NCBI RefSeq assembly: GCF_016342705.1
Contig: NZ_JAEINV010000006.1
Location: 39,344 to 103,343 of the forward strand
Length of the DNA stretch: 64,000 nucleotides
Reading direction: 5' to 3'
Source: Lutibacter sp.
Lineage (GTDB): Bacteria; Bacteroidota; Bacteroidia; Flavobacteriales; Flavobacteriaceae
Positions 45,476-54,341 of this stretch are shown here, piece by piece. A program made the position numbers and the translations under genes. The notes under the pieces are model-generated. The model worked only from the letters and a program-made list of their open reading frames with translations. It was not told the origin of the DNA and searched no databases. Positions within the stretch are counted from its first letter, which is position 1. Every line of letters starts with the position of its first letter.

Positions 45476-46819
45476 TTACTCCCAATATTGCTTTTTATCT
45501 TCATTCATATATTCTTGAATTTTACGTTCCTCCCAATTTTTTCCTAAAAACGGATTGTATGCAAATGCTTTAAATCCTGCAAAAACCAATCCTATTCCCC
45601 AACCCATAATTGGAAACCAAAACCAATGAAATTGAGGCACATAGGTTAAATTAATATAAATTAAAAATGGAATTACAATACAGTAAGCTATTAGGCTACT
45701 ATAAAATCCTTTAATTTCTTCAACACGTTCAACGGCTCTTATATATTTACTATTTTCTTGTATTTCTGTTGTTCTCATCATTTTTGTTTTTTGAGTTAAT
45801 AATGGAAGTTTTACTATAAAGCTTTCATTAATTTTAGTTATTTCTACCTTTTTAAGAGTTAATAAATGATACCTGTCCACTATATTTTGCAACCCCACTT
45901 TTGTTCCTTTTTCTAAAACTGCTTTGGGTTTAAAATTATTGGAAACTACTAAATAGCCCTCTTTTTCTTCAATTTTAACAGTTAAGGGGTTTTCTTCTGA
46001 AACCACATTATGCTTAATAGCATTTTCTAACAGTAATTGTAATGATAGCGGAATGATTTTCAATTCTGAATGACTCGCTTTCTCAGGAATTTCAAAGGTC
46101 ACAGCGTTTTCAAAACGCATATTTAATAATTCCATATACGTTTTTGCAAAATGCAATTCTTCATCTAATTCAATTAAATCTTTACTTTTTTGTTCTAACA
46201 CATATCTATAAACTTTAGAAAGTTTTGTAGTAAATTTTTCTGCTGCTTGAGGATTTTCACCTATTAATGATGTTAAAACATTTAAACTGTTAAATAAAAA
46301 ATGTGGATCTATCTGACTTTTTAACGATTCAAATTTTGCTGTTTCAGTTTTAGCTACTATTTCTTGTTCCTTAACTTTGGTTTCTGTTAACGCCTTATAG
46401 AAAAATATGGCATGAAAAATTAAACTTACACTTAACGTAATTACCAAACCAAAGATATAATAATTTACAGCGTAGGGATCATTAAAAAACGCTGCAACTG
46501 GCTGACTAGAAATAAGAACTATAGTTACAAATCGCAATACTACCAATCCAACCATGCTTGCTAAAACCGATCCTATTGCACCAAAAATTAAACGTTGTTT
46601 TGCATGGTCTTTCCAGTTAATTTTTTTATCTAAAAAATGAAAAAAATAAGCATTTACTAGGGTAAGCACAAAAGCATACATAAAATGAATACCTAATACT
46701 CTTAACAACTCATTCATTGGTAAATTAAAACCCTCAGCGCTCAATAATCGTTCAATAACAAATATGGCCACTGTTAATATAATTGAGATTTTAAGTATGT
46801 ATTTAAATTCGGTTTTCAT
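45476..46819 (-). CDS. LytS-type histidine kinase fused to a 2TM domain
   Basis: A 447-aa membrane kinase. Four N-terminal helices (about residues 8-150) are followed by a His_kinase domain with the phosphoacceptor in SQIDPHFLFNSLN and an ATPase region (LLLENAIKHN, GTKVGLQNI). Unlike ordinary LytS kinases it continues after residue 345 into a complete 2TM domain (RAVERVEEIKGFYSSLIAYC, GWGIGLVFAGFKAF, NWEERKIQEYMNED). The catalytic domain is therefore enclosed by membrane segments on both sides. The probable partner is the LytTR regulator at 39845. DUF2141 lies 30 bp upstream in the same operon. Confidence 0.88.
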   Translation of the reverse strand: MKTEFKYILKISIILTVAIFVIERLLSAEGFNLPMNELLRVLGIHFMYAFVLTLVNAYFFHFLDKKINWKDHAKQRLIFGAIGSVLASMVGLVVLRFVTIVLISSQPVAAFFNDPYAVNYYIFGLVITLSVSLIFHAIFFYKALTETKVKEQEIVAKTETAKFESLKSQIDPHFLFNSLNVLTSLIGENPQAAEKFTTKLSKVYRYVLEQKSKDLIELDEELHFAKTYMELLNMRFENAVTFEIPEKASHSELKIIPLSLQLLLENAIKHNVVSEENPLTVKIEEKEGYLVVSNNFKPKAVLEKGTKVGLQNIVDRYHLLTLKKVEITKINESFIVKLPLLTQKTKMMRTTEIQENSKYIRAVERVEEIKGFYSSLIAYCIVIPFLIYINLTYVPQFHWFWFPIMGWGIGLVFAGFKAFAYNPFLGKNWEERKIQEYMNEDKKQYWE

Positions 46820-46849
46820 AAAACTAAAGTGCTAAATTATAACTGCAAT

Positions 46850-47278
46850 TTAAAATTTAATTTCTAAAGATAAAGGTTCGGCTCCTACAATAAACTTAGC
46901 ATCTTCAAATTGCGGTGGGCCAAAACTTAAAGCGTTGTTAGATGTTCCATAGCTTTCTAATGGCATTCCATTTACTTGAAAATCTAGTTTATCATTTTCA
47001 TTTTCATCATGAAAGCAAATAATTGCATATTCACCAAACGGAACATTTTCAAAAGTCACATTACTTGAACCGTTCTCAATAGTTGCTGTTTTGCTAAACA
47101 ATGGTTGTTTTCTAAAATTCTCTTTATCAAAAAAAGCAAAATGAACGGAACCTTTATCACTTAAAGCATTTACCACCAATACTTTTATGGTTCCTGAATT
47201 TTTTACTTCACTTTCTTGAGCGTTTGAAATTACTATTGATGAGAATAGAAATACTAAGGTTAAAATTACTTGTTGCAT
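46850..47278 (-). CDS. DUF2141 domain exported protein
   Basis: A 142-aa protein with a signal peptide (ILTLVFLFSSIVISNAQ) and a DUF2141 beta-sandwich: GTIKVLVVNALSDKGSVHFA near the N-terminus, then FENVPFGEYAIICFHDENEN and KLDFQVNGMPLESYGTSNNA. The DxNxNxKLD segment resembles a calcium-binding loop. The family is periplasmic and of unknown function. It heads the minus-strand operon with the 2TM kinase and the two 2TM proteins and might be its sensory or output partner. Confidence 0.85.
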   Translation of the reverse strand: MQQVILTLVFLFSSIVISNAQESEVKNSGTIKVLVVNALSDKGSVHFAFFDKENFRKQPLFSKTATIENGSSNVTFENVPFGEYAIICFHDENENDKLDFQVNGMPLESYGTSNNALSFGPPQFEDAKFIVGAEPLSLEIKF

Positions 47279-47513
47279 ACTTAATAGTTTTAAATTTATA
47301 ATTTATTTTACACTTCAAAAGTGCAGTTAAAATATAAGCTGCAAAATTTAAAACTACCGAATTGTAATAATTTTAGGATGAATTGTAATAATTAGCTTCT
47401 TATTAAAAATAAGATATATAAAAACTCTTTCTAAAAAACCCTAACATAAGTCATATTTTTAACTAAAAAAGTTTGTAACTTTATAGAACCTTTTATATAA
47501 AATTATATACATT

Positions 47514-49619
47514 ATGAAAATATACGATGATAAACACATTAAAAACGTGGCCTTTGTAGGAGCTAACAAAAGTGGAAAAACTACATTGGCCGAAACAATG
47601 CTCTTTGAAGCTGGATTAGTCAACCGTCGTGGTAGTGTAGAAAACAAAAATACCGTTTCAGACTATCACGAAATAGAACAAGAACGAGAAACTTCCATTT
47701 TTGCCACACCTCTTCATACCGAGTGGCGCAATTACAAAATAAACATTTTAGATACTCCTGGCTTAGACGATTTTATTGGTGAGATTGCCTCAACAATGCG
47801 TGTAGCAGATTCTGTTGTTACTGTAATTAACGGACAACATGGCGTTGAAATTGGGACAGAAATTATGTGGAATTATGTAGATAGATATTCAAAACCTACA
47901 TTGTTTGTTGTAAATCAAATAGACAATCCTAGTACAGATTTTGATGAATGTTTTAAAAGTATTGTAAATCTTATTGGAAATAATGCTGTAAAAATGCAGT
48001 ATCCATTAGTTGTTGATGGTGCACAATGTATTATTGATGTATTAAAAATGAAAATGTATAAATTTGGTCCTGAAGGTGGAAAACCTGAAAAATTAGAAAT
48101 TCCAGCTGACCAAATTGATCTTGCCAACGAATTACATAATGAATTAGTTGAAAAAGCAGCTGAGAATGATGAAGCTTTAATGGAACTTTATTTTGATAAA
48201 GGTACGTTAAATGAAGATGAAATGCGTGAAGGAATTAAAAAAGGAATGTTAAACCACGAATTATTCCCTGTATTTTGTGTTTCTGCTTTAAAAGATATGG
48301 GTAGTGGTCGTTTAATGGGCTTTATTGACAATGTAGCTCCTTCTGCTGCAGATTTAAAACCTGAGCAAAGTGTAGAAGGTAAATTAGTTGAATGCAAAAA
48401 TGACGCTCCTACTTCGCTGTTTATATTCAAAACTTTATACGAACCAAATTTAGGACAAATAAGTTTCTTTAAAGTAAAATCGGGTGAAGTAAAACAAAAC
48501 GATAAATTAGAAAATTCCAGAAATGAAGAAATTGAGATCTTAAATCAATTATACATTATGGATGGAAAAAACCGTGATCAGGTTGAAAAGTTAAGCGCTG
48601 GAGATATTGGTGCTACCTTAAAATTAAAATATACAGAAACTAACGACACACTTCGTGTAAAAGGTTCTGATATTACTATTAAACCTATTGAATATCCTGA
48701 ACCTAGAATTACCAAAGCAGTAACTGCTGTTGATAAAAATGATGAAGAGAAATTAAATGATGCGCTTAGAAAAATTCATAGTCAAGATCCAACAGTATCC
48801 GTGCGTTATATGAAAGAATTAAAGCAATTAATACTTTCTTGCCAAGGAGAATTACATTTAGCTACCATTGATTGGACATTAAATAATGTATATGGAATTA
48901 AAGCTGCTTTTGATCAACCAAAAGTGGCCTACAGAGAAACCATCCAACGTTCTGCAACTACAAGCTATAAACATAAAAAACAATCTGGTGGTTCTGGACA
49001 ATTTGGTGAAGTTCACATAAAAATTGAACCTTACTTTGAAGGAATGCCTGAACCTGAAGGGTTTAATATACGTGGTAAAGAAGAAGTAAAACTTGATTGG
49101 GGTGGAAAATTAGTATTCTACAATTGTATTGTTGGTGGTGTTATTGATGCTCGTTATTTACCGTCTGTATTAAAAGGAATATTAGAAGTTATGGAAGAAG
49201 GTCCTTTAACAGGATCTTATGCCAGAGATATTAGAGTAATGTTATTCGACGGAAAAATGCACGCTGTAGATTCTAATGATATTTCATTTAAAATTGCTGG
49301 AGCACACGCATTTAAAGAAGCTTTTTTAAATGCAAAACCTAAATTACTTGAGCCAATACATGAATTAAATGTAAAAGTTCCTGAAGAACTAATGGGAAAT
49401 GTAATGACAGATCTTCAATCTAGAAGAGCCATTATTTTAGGAATGGATAGTGATGGAAAATATCAAACTATTAAAGCTAAAACTCCTTTAGCAGAAATGT
49501 ATAAATATTCTACAACACTGCGTTCAATAACACAAGGTAGAGGTAGTTTTAGTACTAAATTTTCTAATTTTGATTTAGTGCCTAACAACGTTCAAGAAGA
49601 ATTAATTAAAAATAATTAA
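47514..49619 (+). CDS. Elongation factor G-like translational GTPase
   Basis: A 701-aa five-domain GTPase of the EF-G-like (FusA2/EFG-II) type, distinct from housekeeping EF-G. The P-loop is GANKSGKTT, G3 is DTPG, and G4 is NQID where canonical EF-G has NKxD. Domain IV (YRETIQRSATTSYKHKKQSG, GGSGQFGEVHIKIEP) and domain V (PLAEMYKYSTTLRSITQGRG) are complete. Such paralogues act in translation under special conditions or in ribosome recycling; the role here is unknown. Monocistronic, with a strong terminator. Confidence 0.88.
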   Translation: MKIYDDKHIKNVAFVGANKSGKTTLAETMLFEAGLVNRRGSVENKNTVSDYHEIEQERETSIFATPLHTEWRNYKINILDTPGLDDFIGEIASTMRVADSVVTVINGQHGVEIGTEIMWNYVDRYSKPTLFVVNQIDNPSTDFDECFKSIVNLIGNNAVKMQYPLVVDGAQCIIDVLKMKMYKFGPEGGKPEKLEIPADQIDLANELHNELVEKAAENDEALMELYFDKGTLNEDEMREGIKKGMLNHELFPVFCVSALKDMGSGRLMGFIDNVAPSAADLKPEQSVEGKLVECKNDAPTSLFIFKTLYEPNLGQISFFKVKSGEVKQNDKLENSRNEEIEILNQLYIMDGKNRDQVEKLSAGDIGATLKLKYTETNDTLRVKGSDITIKPIEYPEPRITKAVTAVDKNDEEKLNDALRKIHSQDPTVSVRYMKELKQLILSCQGELHLATIDWTLNNVYGIKAAFDQPKVAYRETIQRSATTSYKHKKQSGGSGQFGEVHIKIEPYFEGMPEPEGFNIRGKEEVKLDWGGKLVFYNCIVGGVIDARYLPSVLKGILEVMEEGPLTGSYARDIRVMLFDGKMHAVDSNDISFKIAGAHAFKEAFLNAKPKLLEPIHELNVKVPEELMGNVMTDLQSRRAIILGMDSDGKYQTIKAKTPLAEMYKYSTTLRSITQGRGSFSTKFSNFDLVPNNVQEELIKNN

Positions 49620-49640
49620 CCTAAAATAGTTTAAAAAATA

Positions 49641-49675
49641 AAGACTCGTCATTTTTAATGACGAGTCTTTTTTTA
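49641..49675 (+). terminator. Terminator of the EF-G-like gene
   Basis: A 13-bp perfect stem (AAGACTCGTCATT/AATGACGAGTCTT, 49641-49653 and 49657-49669) with a TTT loop and a T-run to 49675. Confidence 0.9.
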
Positions 49676-49930
49676 TTACTCCGTGTATTTAGTATTTTAT
49701 TAATTCAATCAATTTTAATAATTATCAAGTTTTAGTTGGTACAAATTCAACAAGAAATTTTTTAAAAACTTAAATACTAAATACATAGCAATTTAATAAT
49801 TTTTTTAATACAAACCCAATAAACTTTTTAATATTTAACACTTTAGCAATTATTAAAGCGCTATTTAACAAAATGTATTACATATATCGTAATTGATTAT
49901 TAAATAAAAAATGTATTTAATCATCCTGAA
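49676..49930. other. Gene-free AT-rich spacer
   Basis: About 250 bp of very AT-rich sequence without a credible reading frame or strong structure. TTTAAAAAACTTAAATACT and similar near-repeats occur. Nothing else is evident. Confidence 0.5.
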
Positions 49931-49938
49931 TAAATAAG

Positions 49939-49946
49939 TATATTTG
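49939..49946 (+). promoter_or_regulatory. -7 promoter box upstream of the GT2-sigma-NRAMP operon
   Basis: TATATTTG fits TAnnTTTG; the first ATG (49965) is 18 bp downstream. It probably serves the small secreted protein and the following coupled genes. No good -33 TTG at the usual spacing. Confidence 0.55.
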
Positions 49947-49964
49947 CACCATAAATTTTTAGAT

Positions 49965-50150
49965 ATGAAAATATTTTTAATTACAATAGCCTTATTAGGG
50001 GTAGGAGTTTTTGGAATAGCTATTAAATTGTGGGCAAAAAAAGACGGGAAATTTGCTGGAACTTGCGCTAGTCAAAACCCTCATTTAAACAAAGAAGGTG
50101 AAGCTTGTGGTTACTGTGGAAAATTGCCGGAAAACTGCGAAAATAAATAA
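49965..50150 (+). CDS. Small membrane-anchored or secreted protein with cysteine motif
   Basis: A 61-aa protein started at ATG 49965, which gives one N-terminal hydrophobic segment (IFLITIALLGVGVFGIAIKL). A soluble tail carries four cysteines (CASQNP, CGYCGKLPENC). The CxxC and outer cysteines could bind metal or form disulphides. An alternative ATG at 49944 overlaps the promoter box. It lies 3 bp before a GT2 gene. Similar short proteins are labelled 'membrane or secreted protein' in flavobacteria; function unknown. Confidence 0.7.
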   Translation: MKIFLITIALLGVGVFGIAIKLWAKKDGKFAGTCASQNPHLNKEGEACGYCGKLPENCENK

Positions 50151-50153
50151 TCA

Positions 50154-51260
50154 ATGTTAGAATACGTTTTTATTGCTTTTATAGCAATCTTTTGTATTCA
50201 ATTTTTATATTATATTTTTATTTTTGGATCCTTTGCATTTTCCAAAAAAAAATTGGTAACTACTACTTTTAATCAACCAGTTTCTGTACTAATTTGTGCA
50301 AAGAATGAAGCTAAAAATTTAAAAGAAAATCTTCCTTTTTTTATCAATCAATCGTATGCTAATTTTGAGTTAGTTTTGATAAATGATTGTTCCAGAGATA
50401 AAACGTTAAAAATTATTGAAGACTTTCAAAAAGAATACCCTAACAAAATTAAAATTGTTGATGTAAAAGAGAATGAACAATTTTGGGGAAGTAAAAAATA
50501 TGCCTTAACCTTAGGAATTAAAGCCGCTTCGCACGAATACTTATTGTTTTCTGATGCCGATTGCAAACCTGTTTCTGAACATTGGATTTCTGAAATGACC
50601 CAACACTTTTCAGATAAAAGTATTATTCTAGGATACGGAGCTTACGAAAAAATCAAAAAATCTTTTTTAAACAAATTAATTCGATTTGAAACACTTTTAA
50701 CCGCCATCCAATATTTTTCATATGCAAAAATTGGAAAACCATATATGGGAGTTGGTAGAAATTTAGCCTATACAAAATCACTTTTTTTTAGTGTCAATGG
50801 TTTTGCCGATCATATTAAAATTAAATCGGGGGACGATGATTTATTTGTTAATCAAGTGGCAACAAAAAGTAATACCAGTAATTGTTTTACGTTTAATAGT
50901 TTTACTGTTTCAAAACCCAAAACAACCTTTAAAAGCTGGATACTTCAAAAAAGAAGACATGTATCTACCGCTTCTAATTACAAAGCATCACACAAGTTTT
51001 TATTAGGTTTATTTTTCACTTCACAAATTTTATTTTGGATACTCAGTGTTGTTTTAGTAGCATTTTTATTTAATTGGGTTGTGGTAGCTGCCTTTATTTT
51101 TGTTCGTTTTTTAATTCAAAACTTAGTAATTGGGTTTTCTGCAAAAAAATTAAATGAAAACGACTTGGTTGTTTTAACTCCTTTGCTTGAAATATTTTTG
51201 ATATTCGTACAATTGTTTATCTTTATAAAAAATACGATTTCAAAACCTCACCATTGGTAA
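50154..51260 (+). CDS. Membrane GT2 family glycosyltransferase
   Basis: A 368-aa enzyme with an N-terminal TM helix, a GT-A domain (VSVLICAKNEAKNL, LINDCSRDKT, the metal-binding DAD in FSDADCKPVSE) and C-terminal helices (about 285-365). The SGDDDLFVNQ and QKRRHVST segments match the processive/cellulose-synthase-like GT2 group (QxxRW-like). The substrate is unknown. Its stop overlaps the TTG start of the sigma-factor gene by 7 bp, an arrangement of GT2, ECF sigma and lipA common in flavobacteria. Confidence 0.87.
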   Translation: MLEYVFIAFIAIFCIQFLYYIFIFGSFAFSKKKLVTTTFNQPVSVLICAKNEAKNLKENLPFFINQSYANFELVLINDCSRDKTLKIIEDFQKEYPNKIKIVDVKENEQFWGSKKYALTLGIKAASHEYLLFSDADCKPVSEHWISEMTQHFSDKSIILGYGAYEKIKKSFLNKLIRFETLLTAIQYFSYAKIGKPYMGVGRNLAYTKSLFFSVNGFADHIKIKSGDDDLFVNQVATKSNTSNCFTFNSFTVSKPKTTFKSWILQKRRHVSTASNYKASHKFLLGLFFTSQILFWILSVVLVAFLFNWVVVAAFIFVRFLIQNLVIGFSAKKLNENDLVVLTPLLEIFLIFVQLFIFIKNTISKPHHW

Positions 51261-51820
51261 ATAAAAATATAGATATTGCCGACTTAGTAGAAAAAGCAAA
51301 ACAAGACGATCAAAAGGCTTTTAACACTTTATTAAACACGTATTGGAGTGATGTGTACCGATTTCAGTTTTCAAAAACTGGACATGAGGACGAGGCTGAA
51401 GATATCACTATTAAAACTTTTTCAAAAGCTTTTGATAAAATTCATTTATACAATAACAACTACAATTTTAAAACGTGGTTAATTTCTATTTCAAAAAATA
51501 TTTTTATTGATCATTTACGAAAAGAACGTACCAATACCGTTTCTATCAACAAAAAAGAATCTGAAGCTTATAAAATTTTTGACGAAACACCTTCTGCCGA
51601 AGATCAGCTTATAATAGATCAAAATTTAGCACAATTGCTACATTATTTAAAACAGCTAAAACCACATCATCAGGAAATAATTAACTTACGCTATTTTAGA
51701 GAAATGAGTTACAAAGAAATGGCTGAAAAATTGAATGAACCTATGAGCAACATTAAAGTTAAGTTGTTGCGCGCCAAAAAATTACTGGCTGAAATTATTC
51801 AAAATCCTTCTGACAATTGA
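51254..51820 (+). CDS. ECF-type RNA polymerase sigma factor
   Basis: A 188-aa sigma-70 family protein. The frame begins at TTG 51254, inside the preceding gene; no in-frame ATG occurs before the conserved domain. Region 2 (LLNTYWSDVYRFQFSKTG, DEAEDITIKTFSKAFDKI, FKTWLISISKNIFIDHLRKE) and region 4 (HHQEIINLRYFREMSYKEMA, IKVKLLRAKKLL) are both present. No anti-sigma factor gene is adjacent, which is unusual for ECF sigmas but typical for this conserved flavobacterial arrangement. Its stop overlaps the TTG start of the next gene. Confidence 0.9.
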   Translation: MVNKNIDIADLVEKAKQDDQKAFNTLLNTYWSDVYRFQFSKTGHEDEAEDITIKTFSKAFDKIHLYNNNYNFKTWLISISKNIFIDHLRKERTNTVSINKKESEAYKIFDETPSAEDQLIIDQNLAQLLHYLKQLKPHHQEIINLRYFREMSYKEMAEKLNEPMSNIKVKLLRAKKLLAEIIQNPSDN

Positions 51821-53046
51821 TTACAAAACGCACACATTGGCTTCATAAATTAGGACCTGGTTTATTGTTTGCAGGTGCTGCTATTGGTGTTTCACATTTA
51901 GTGCAATCTACCAGAGCCGGAGCAGATTTTGGTTTTGGATTAATCTGGGCTTTAGTATTAATTCATATTGTAAAGTATCCATTTTTTCAAATAGGACCAA
52001 GATATGCCACTGCCACCGGAGAAAGTTTGTTAGATGGTTATAAAAAATTAGGAAAAGGGGTGCTTATCTCCTATTTCATTTTGAATTTAGCTACTATGTT
52101 TACCATTCAGGCTGCGGTTACCATTGTTACTGCCGGGTTAGCTGCTAATTTATTTGGAATCACTACAAATCCCGTTATTTGGAGTATCATTATTACTTTT
52201 ATTTGTTTCATTCTATTAGTGATTGGAAAATATAAGTTATTAGATAATTTAATGAAACTCATTATTGTAACTCTTACTATAAGCACTATCATTGCATTAA
52301 TTGTAGCAAGTATAAAATCTGAAACCGCCATTAATTATACTCAAATTTTACCCAAAGGAACTATTGAAGTTGGATTTTTAATTGCTTTTTTAGGATGGAT
52401 GCCTGCACCGCTAGATGTTTCTATTTGGCAATCGCTTTGGGCTATTGAAAAACAAAAAGATACCACTTGTGAATTTAATACCAAACAGGCTATTTTAGAT
52501 TTTAATATTGGCTTTGTAGGAGCTTTAATAATAGGTGTTTTCTTTGTGGCCTTGGGAGCACTTGTTATGTACCACTCTAATGAAACCTTTAGTAATAGTG
52601 CCGTTGTTTTTTCGCAACAGTTAATAAACTTGTACACTAAAACTTTGGGAAATGACATGTATATTTTTATAGCTGCAGCAGCATTTACCACTATGTTTAG
52701 TACCACTATTACAACCTTAGATGCATCGCCACGGGCTATGACTAAAACAATGGAATTGCTTTCTAACAAAACTCTTAAAAATGCCTATTGGTTTTGGATT
52801 AGTTTTTTAGCCATAGGAACCATCGCTATTTTGTTATTTTTTATGAGCGAAATGGGTGTTTTAATTAAAATAGCAACCATCCTATCCTTTTTAACAGCAC
52901 CGTTTTTTGCCATCATTAATTTTATTTTAATTTCCGGAAAAAACACACCGAAAGAATGGAGACCAACCCTGCAATTTAAAGTCTTAAGCTATGTTGGAAT
53001 TGTTTTTTTATTTGGATTTAGCTTGTGGTATCTTTCAAGTTTATAA
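51817..53046 (+). CDS. NRAMP family transporter lacking the canonical TM1 motif
   Basis: A 409-aa membrane protein with about eleven helices, read from TTG 51817 (overlapping the sigma stop by 4 bp). The overall pattern is NRAMP-like (LGPGLLFAGAAIGVSHLVQS), but the metal-binding DPGN of TM1 is replaced by a GVSH segment, and TM6 has GWMPAPLDVS instead of the canonical MPHN. Transport of the classical divalent metals by the usual residues is therefore doubtful. The protein may have different ion specificity. It forms a coupled run with the GT2 and sigma genes. Confidence 0.85.
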   Translation: MITKRTHWLHKLGPGLLFAGAAIGVSHLVQSTRAGADFGFGLIWALVLIHIVKYPFFQIGPRYATATGESLLDGYKKLGKGVLISYFILNLATMFTIQAAVTIVTAGLAANLFGITTNPVIWSIIITFICFILLVIGKYKLLDNLMKLIIVTLTISTIIALIVASIKSETAINYTQILPKGTIEVGFLIAFLGWMPAPLDVSIWQSLWAIEKQKDTTCEFNTKQAILDFNIGFVGALIIGVFFVALGALVMYHSNETFSNSAVVFSQQLINLYTKTLGNDMYIFIAAAAFTTMFSTTITTLDASPRAMTKTMELLSNKTLKNAYWFWISFLAIGTIAILLFFMSEMGVLIKIATILSFLTAPFFAIINFILISGKNTPKEWRPTLQFKVLSYVGIVFLFGFSLWYLSSL

Positions 53047-53055
53047 ATTCTTTGT

Positions 53056-53063
53056 ATTTTTGC
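53056..53063 (+). promoter_or_regulatory. -7 promoter box of lipA
   Basis: TATTTTTG matches TAnnTTTG and lies 16 bp upstream of the lipA ATG. It starts just after the NRAMP stop codon, so lipA can be transcribed separately. Confidence 0.55.
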
Positions 53064-53079
53064 AGTCAATTTTACTAAA

Positions 53080-53952
53080 ATGACTAAAGAAACTATAGAA
53101 TCTCCAAATACAATTCAAAAACCTAAATGGTTACGTGTAAAACTACCAGTTGGAAAAAAATATACTGAACTTAGAGGTGTTGTTGAAAAGTATAAATTAA
53201 ATACTATTTGCACTAGCGGAAGTTGTCCTAATATGGGTGAATGCTGGACAGAAGGTACTGCAACATTTATGATTTTAGGAAATATTTGCACGCGTTCTTG
53301 TGGATTTTGCGGTGTAAAAACCGGTAGACCTGAAAATGTAGATTGGGAAGAGCCAGAGAAAGTAGCACGCTCTATTAAATTAATGAATATTAAACACGCC
53401 GTGATCACTTCCGTAGATAGAGATGATATTAAAGATGGTGGTTCTATTATTTGGGCAGAAACCATTAATGCTATCAGAAGAGCAAATCCAACAACTTCCT
53501 TAGAAACTTTAATTCCAGATTTTCAAGGGAATACTACCAATATTGATAGAATATTAGCGGTTGCTCCTGAAGTAATCTCACACAATTTAGAAACTGTAAG
53601 ACGTTTAACACGCGAAGTACGTATACAAGCTAAATATGATAGAAGTTTAGAGGTATTAAAATATATGAAAGACCAAGGGCAACGCAGAACAAAATCTGGT
53701 ATTATGCTTGGTTTAGGTGAAACGGAAGCTGAAGTTATTGAAACTATGCAAGATTTAGCCAATGCCAACGTTGATATTTTAACCATTGGTCAATATTTAC
53801 AACCAAGTAAAAAACACTTACCAGTTAAAGAATTTATTACGCCTGAACAATTTGATAAATACAAAGAAATTGGTGAAAAAATGGGCTTTAAATACGTTGA
53901 AAGTGGCGCTTTAGTGCGTTCATCGTACAAAGCACAACGGCATTTGGTGTAA
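53080..53952 (+). CDS. lipA: Lipoyl synthase
   Basis: A 290-aa radical SAM enzyme that inserts two sulfurs into protein-bound octanoate to make the lipoyl cofactor. The radical SAM cluster is CTRSCGFCGV, the auxiliary cluster cysteines lie in CTSGSCPNMGECW near the N-terminus, and the C-terminal RSSYKAQ carries the serine ligand of the auxiliary cluster. Length is normal. A terminator follows 42 bp after the stop. Confidence 0.96.
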   Translation: MTKETIESPNTIQKPKWLRVKLPVGKKYTELRGVVEKYKLNTICTSGSCPNMGECWTEGTATFMILGNICTRSCGFCGVKTGRPENVDWEEPEKVARSIKLMNIKHAVITSVDRDDIKDGGSIIWAETINAIRRANPTTSLETLIPDFQGNTTNIDRILAVAPEVISHNLETVRRLTREVRIQAKYDRSLEVLKYMKDQGQRRTKSGIMLGLGETEAEVIETMQDLANANVDILTIGQYLQPSKKHLPVKEFITPEQFDKYKEIGEKMGFKYVESGALVRSSYKAQRHLV

Positions 53953-53994
53953 ATACGGAACAAATACACGTATTGAAATGTTAAAATTTAATAA

Positions 53995-54020
53995 AACCTG
54001 AGAGAATTCTTGGGTTTTTT
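53995..54020 (+). terminator. Terminator of lipA
   Basis: Nine-base stem AACCTGAGA/TCTTGGGTT (53995-54003 and 54008-54016, two G-T pairs) with loop GAAT and a run of T. Confidence 0.7.
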
Positions 54021-54341
54021 CTTTTAATTTTAAATTTTAGTCACATTTTTTTTAATAAACTTCACTGTTTTTCTTTAACATAGCTATATTTCTAAAAGCA
54101 ATAATTAAAGATATTTAATGTATTCCGTTGCTAATACTTTATGTAGTTTCTCTTGATTTTAAGAGCCGTAGTAAATTTTGTGCTTTTTTTTAAAAGGCTG
54201 CAAATGTAGCATTTACTGGTTTTAAAAAAAATTAAAAAGCGACTATTTTTTTAATAATTTTAAGGCTTTCCAACAAAAAATGTTAATAAGTTAACTTGTA
54301 AAAAACAGCCTTAAATTTTATAATCCTTAAATTTACAGTAT

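Noticed and set aside
53953..54341. tRNA, rRNA or known ncRNA in the lipA-HU gap
   Set aside because: No cloverleaf, T-loop GTTCRANNC block, or RNase P, SRP or tmRNA signature was recognised; only the lipA terminator and AT-rich sequence are visible here.
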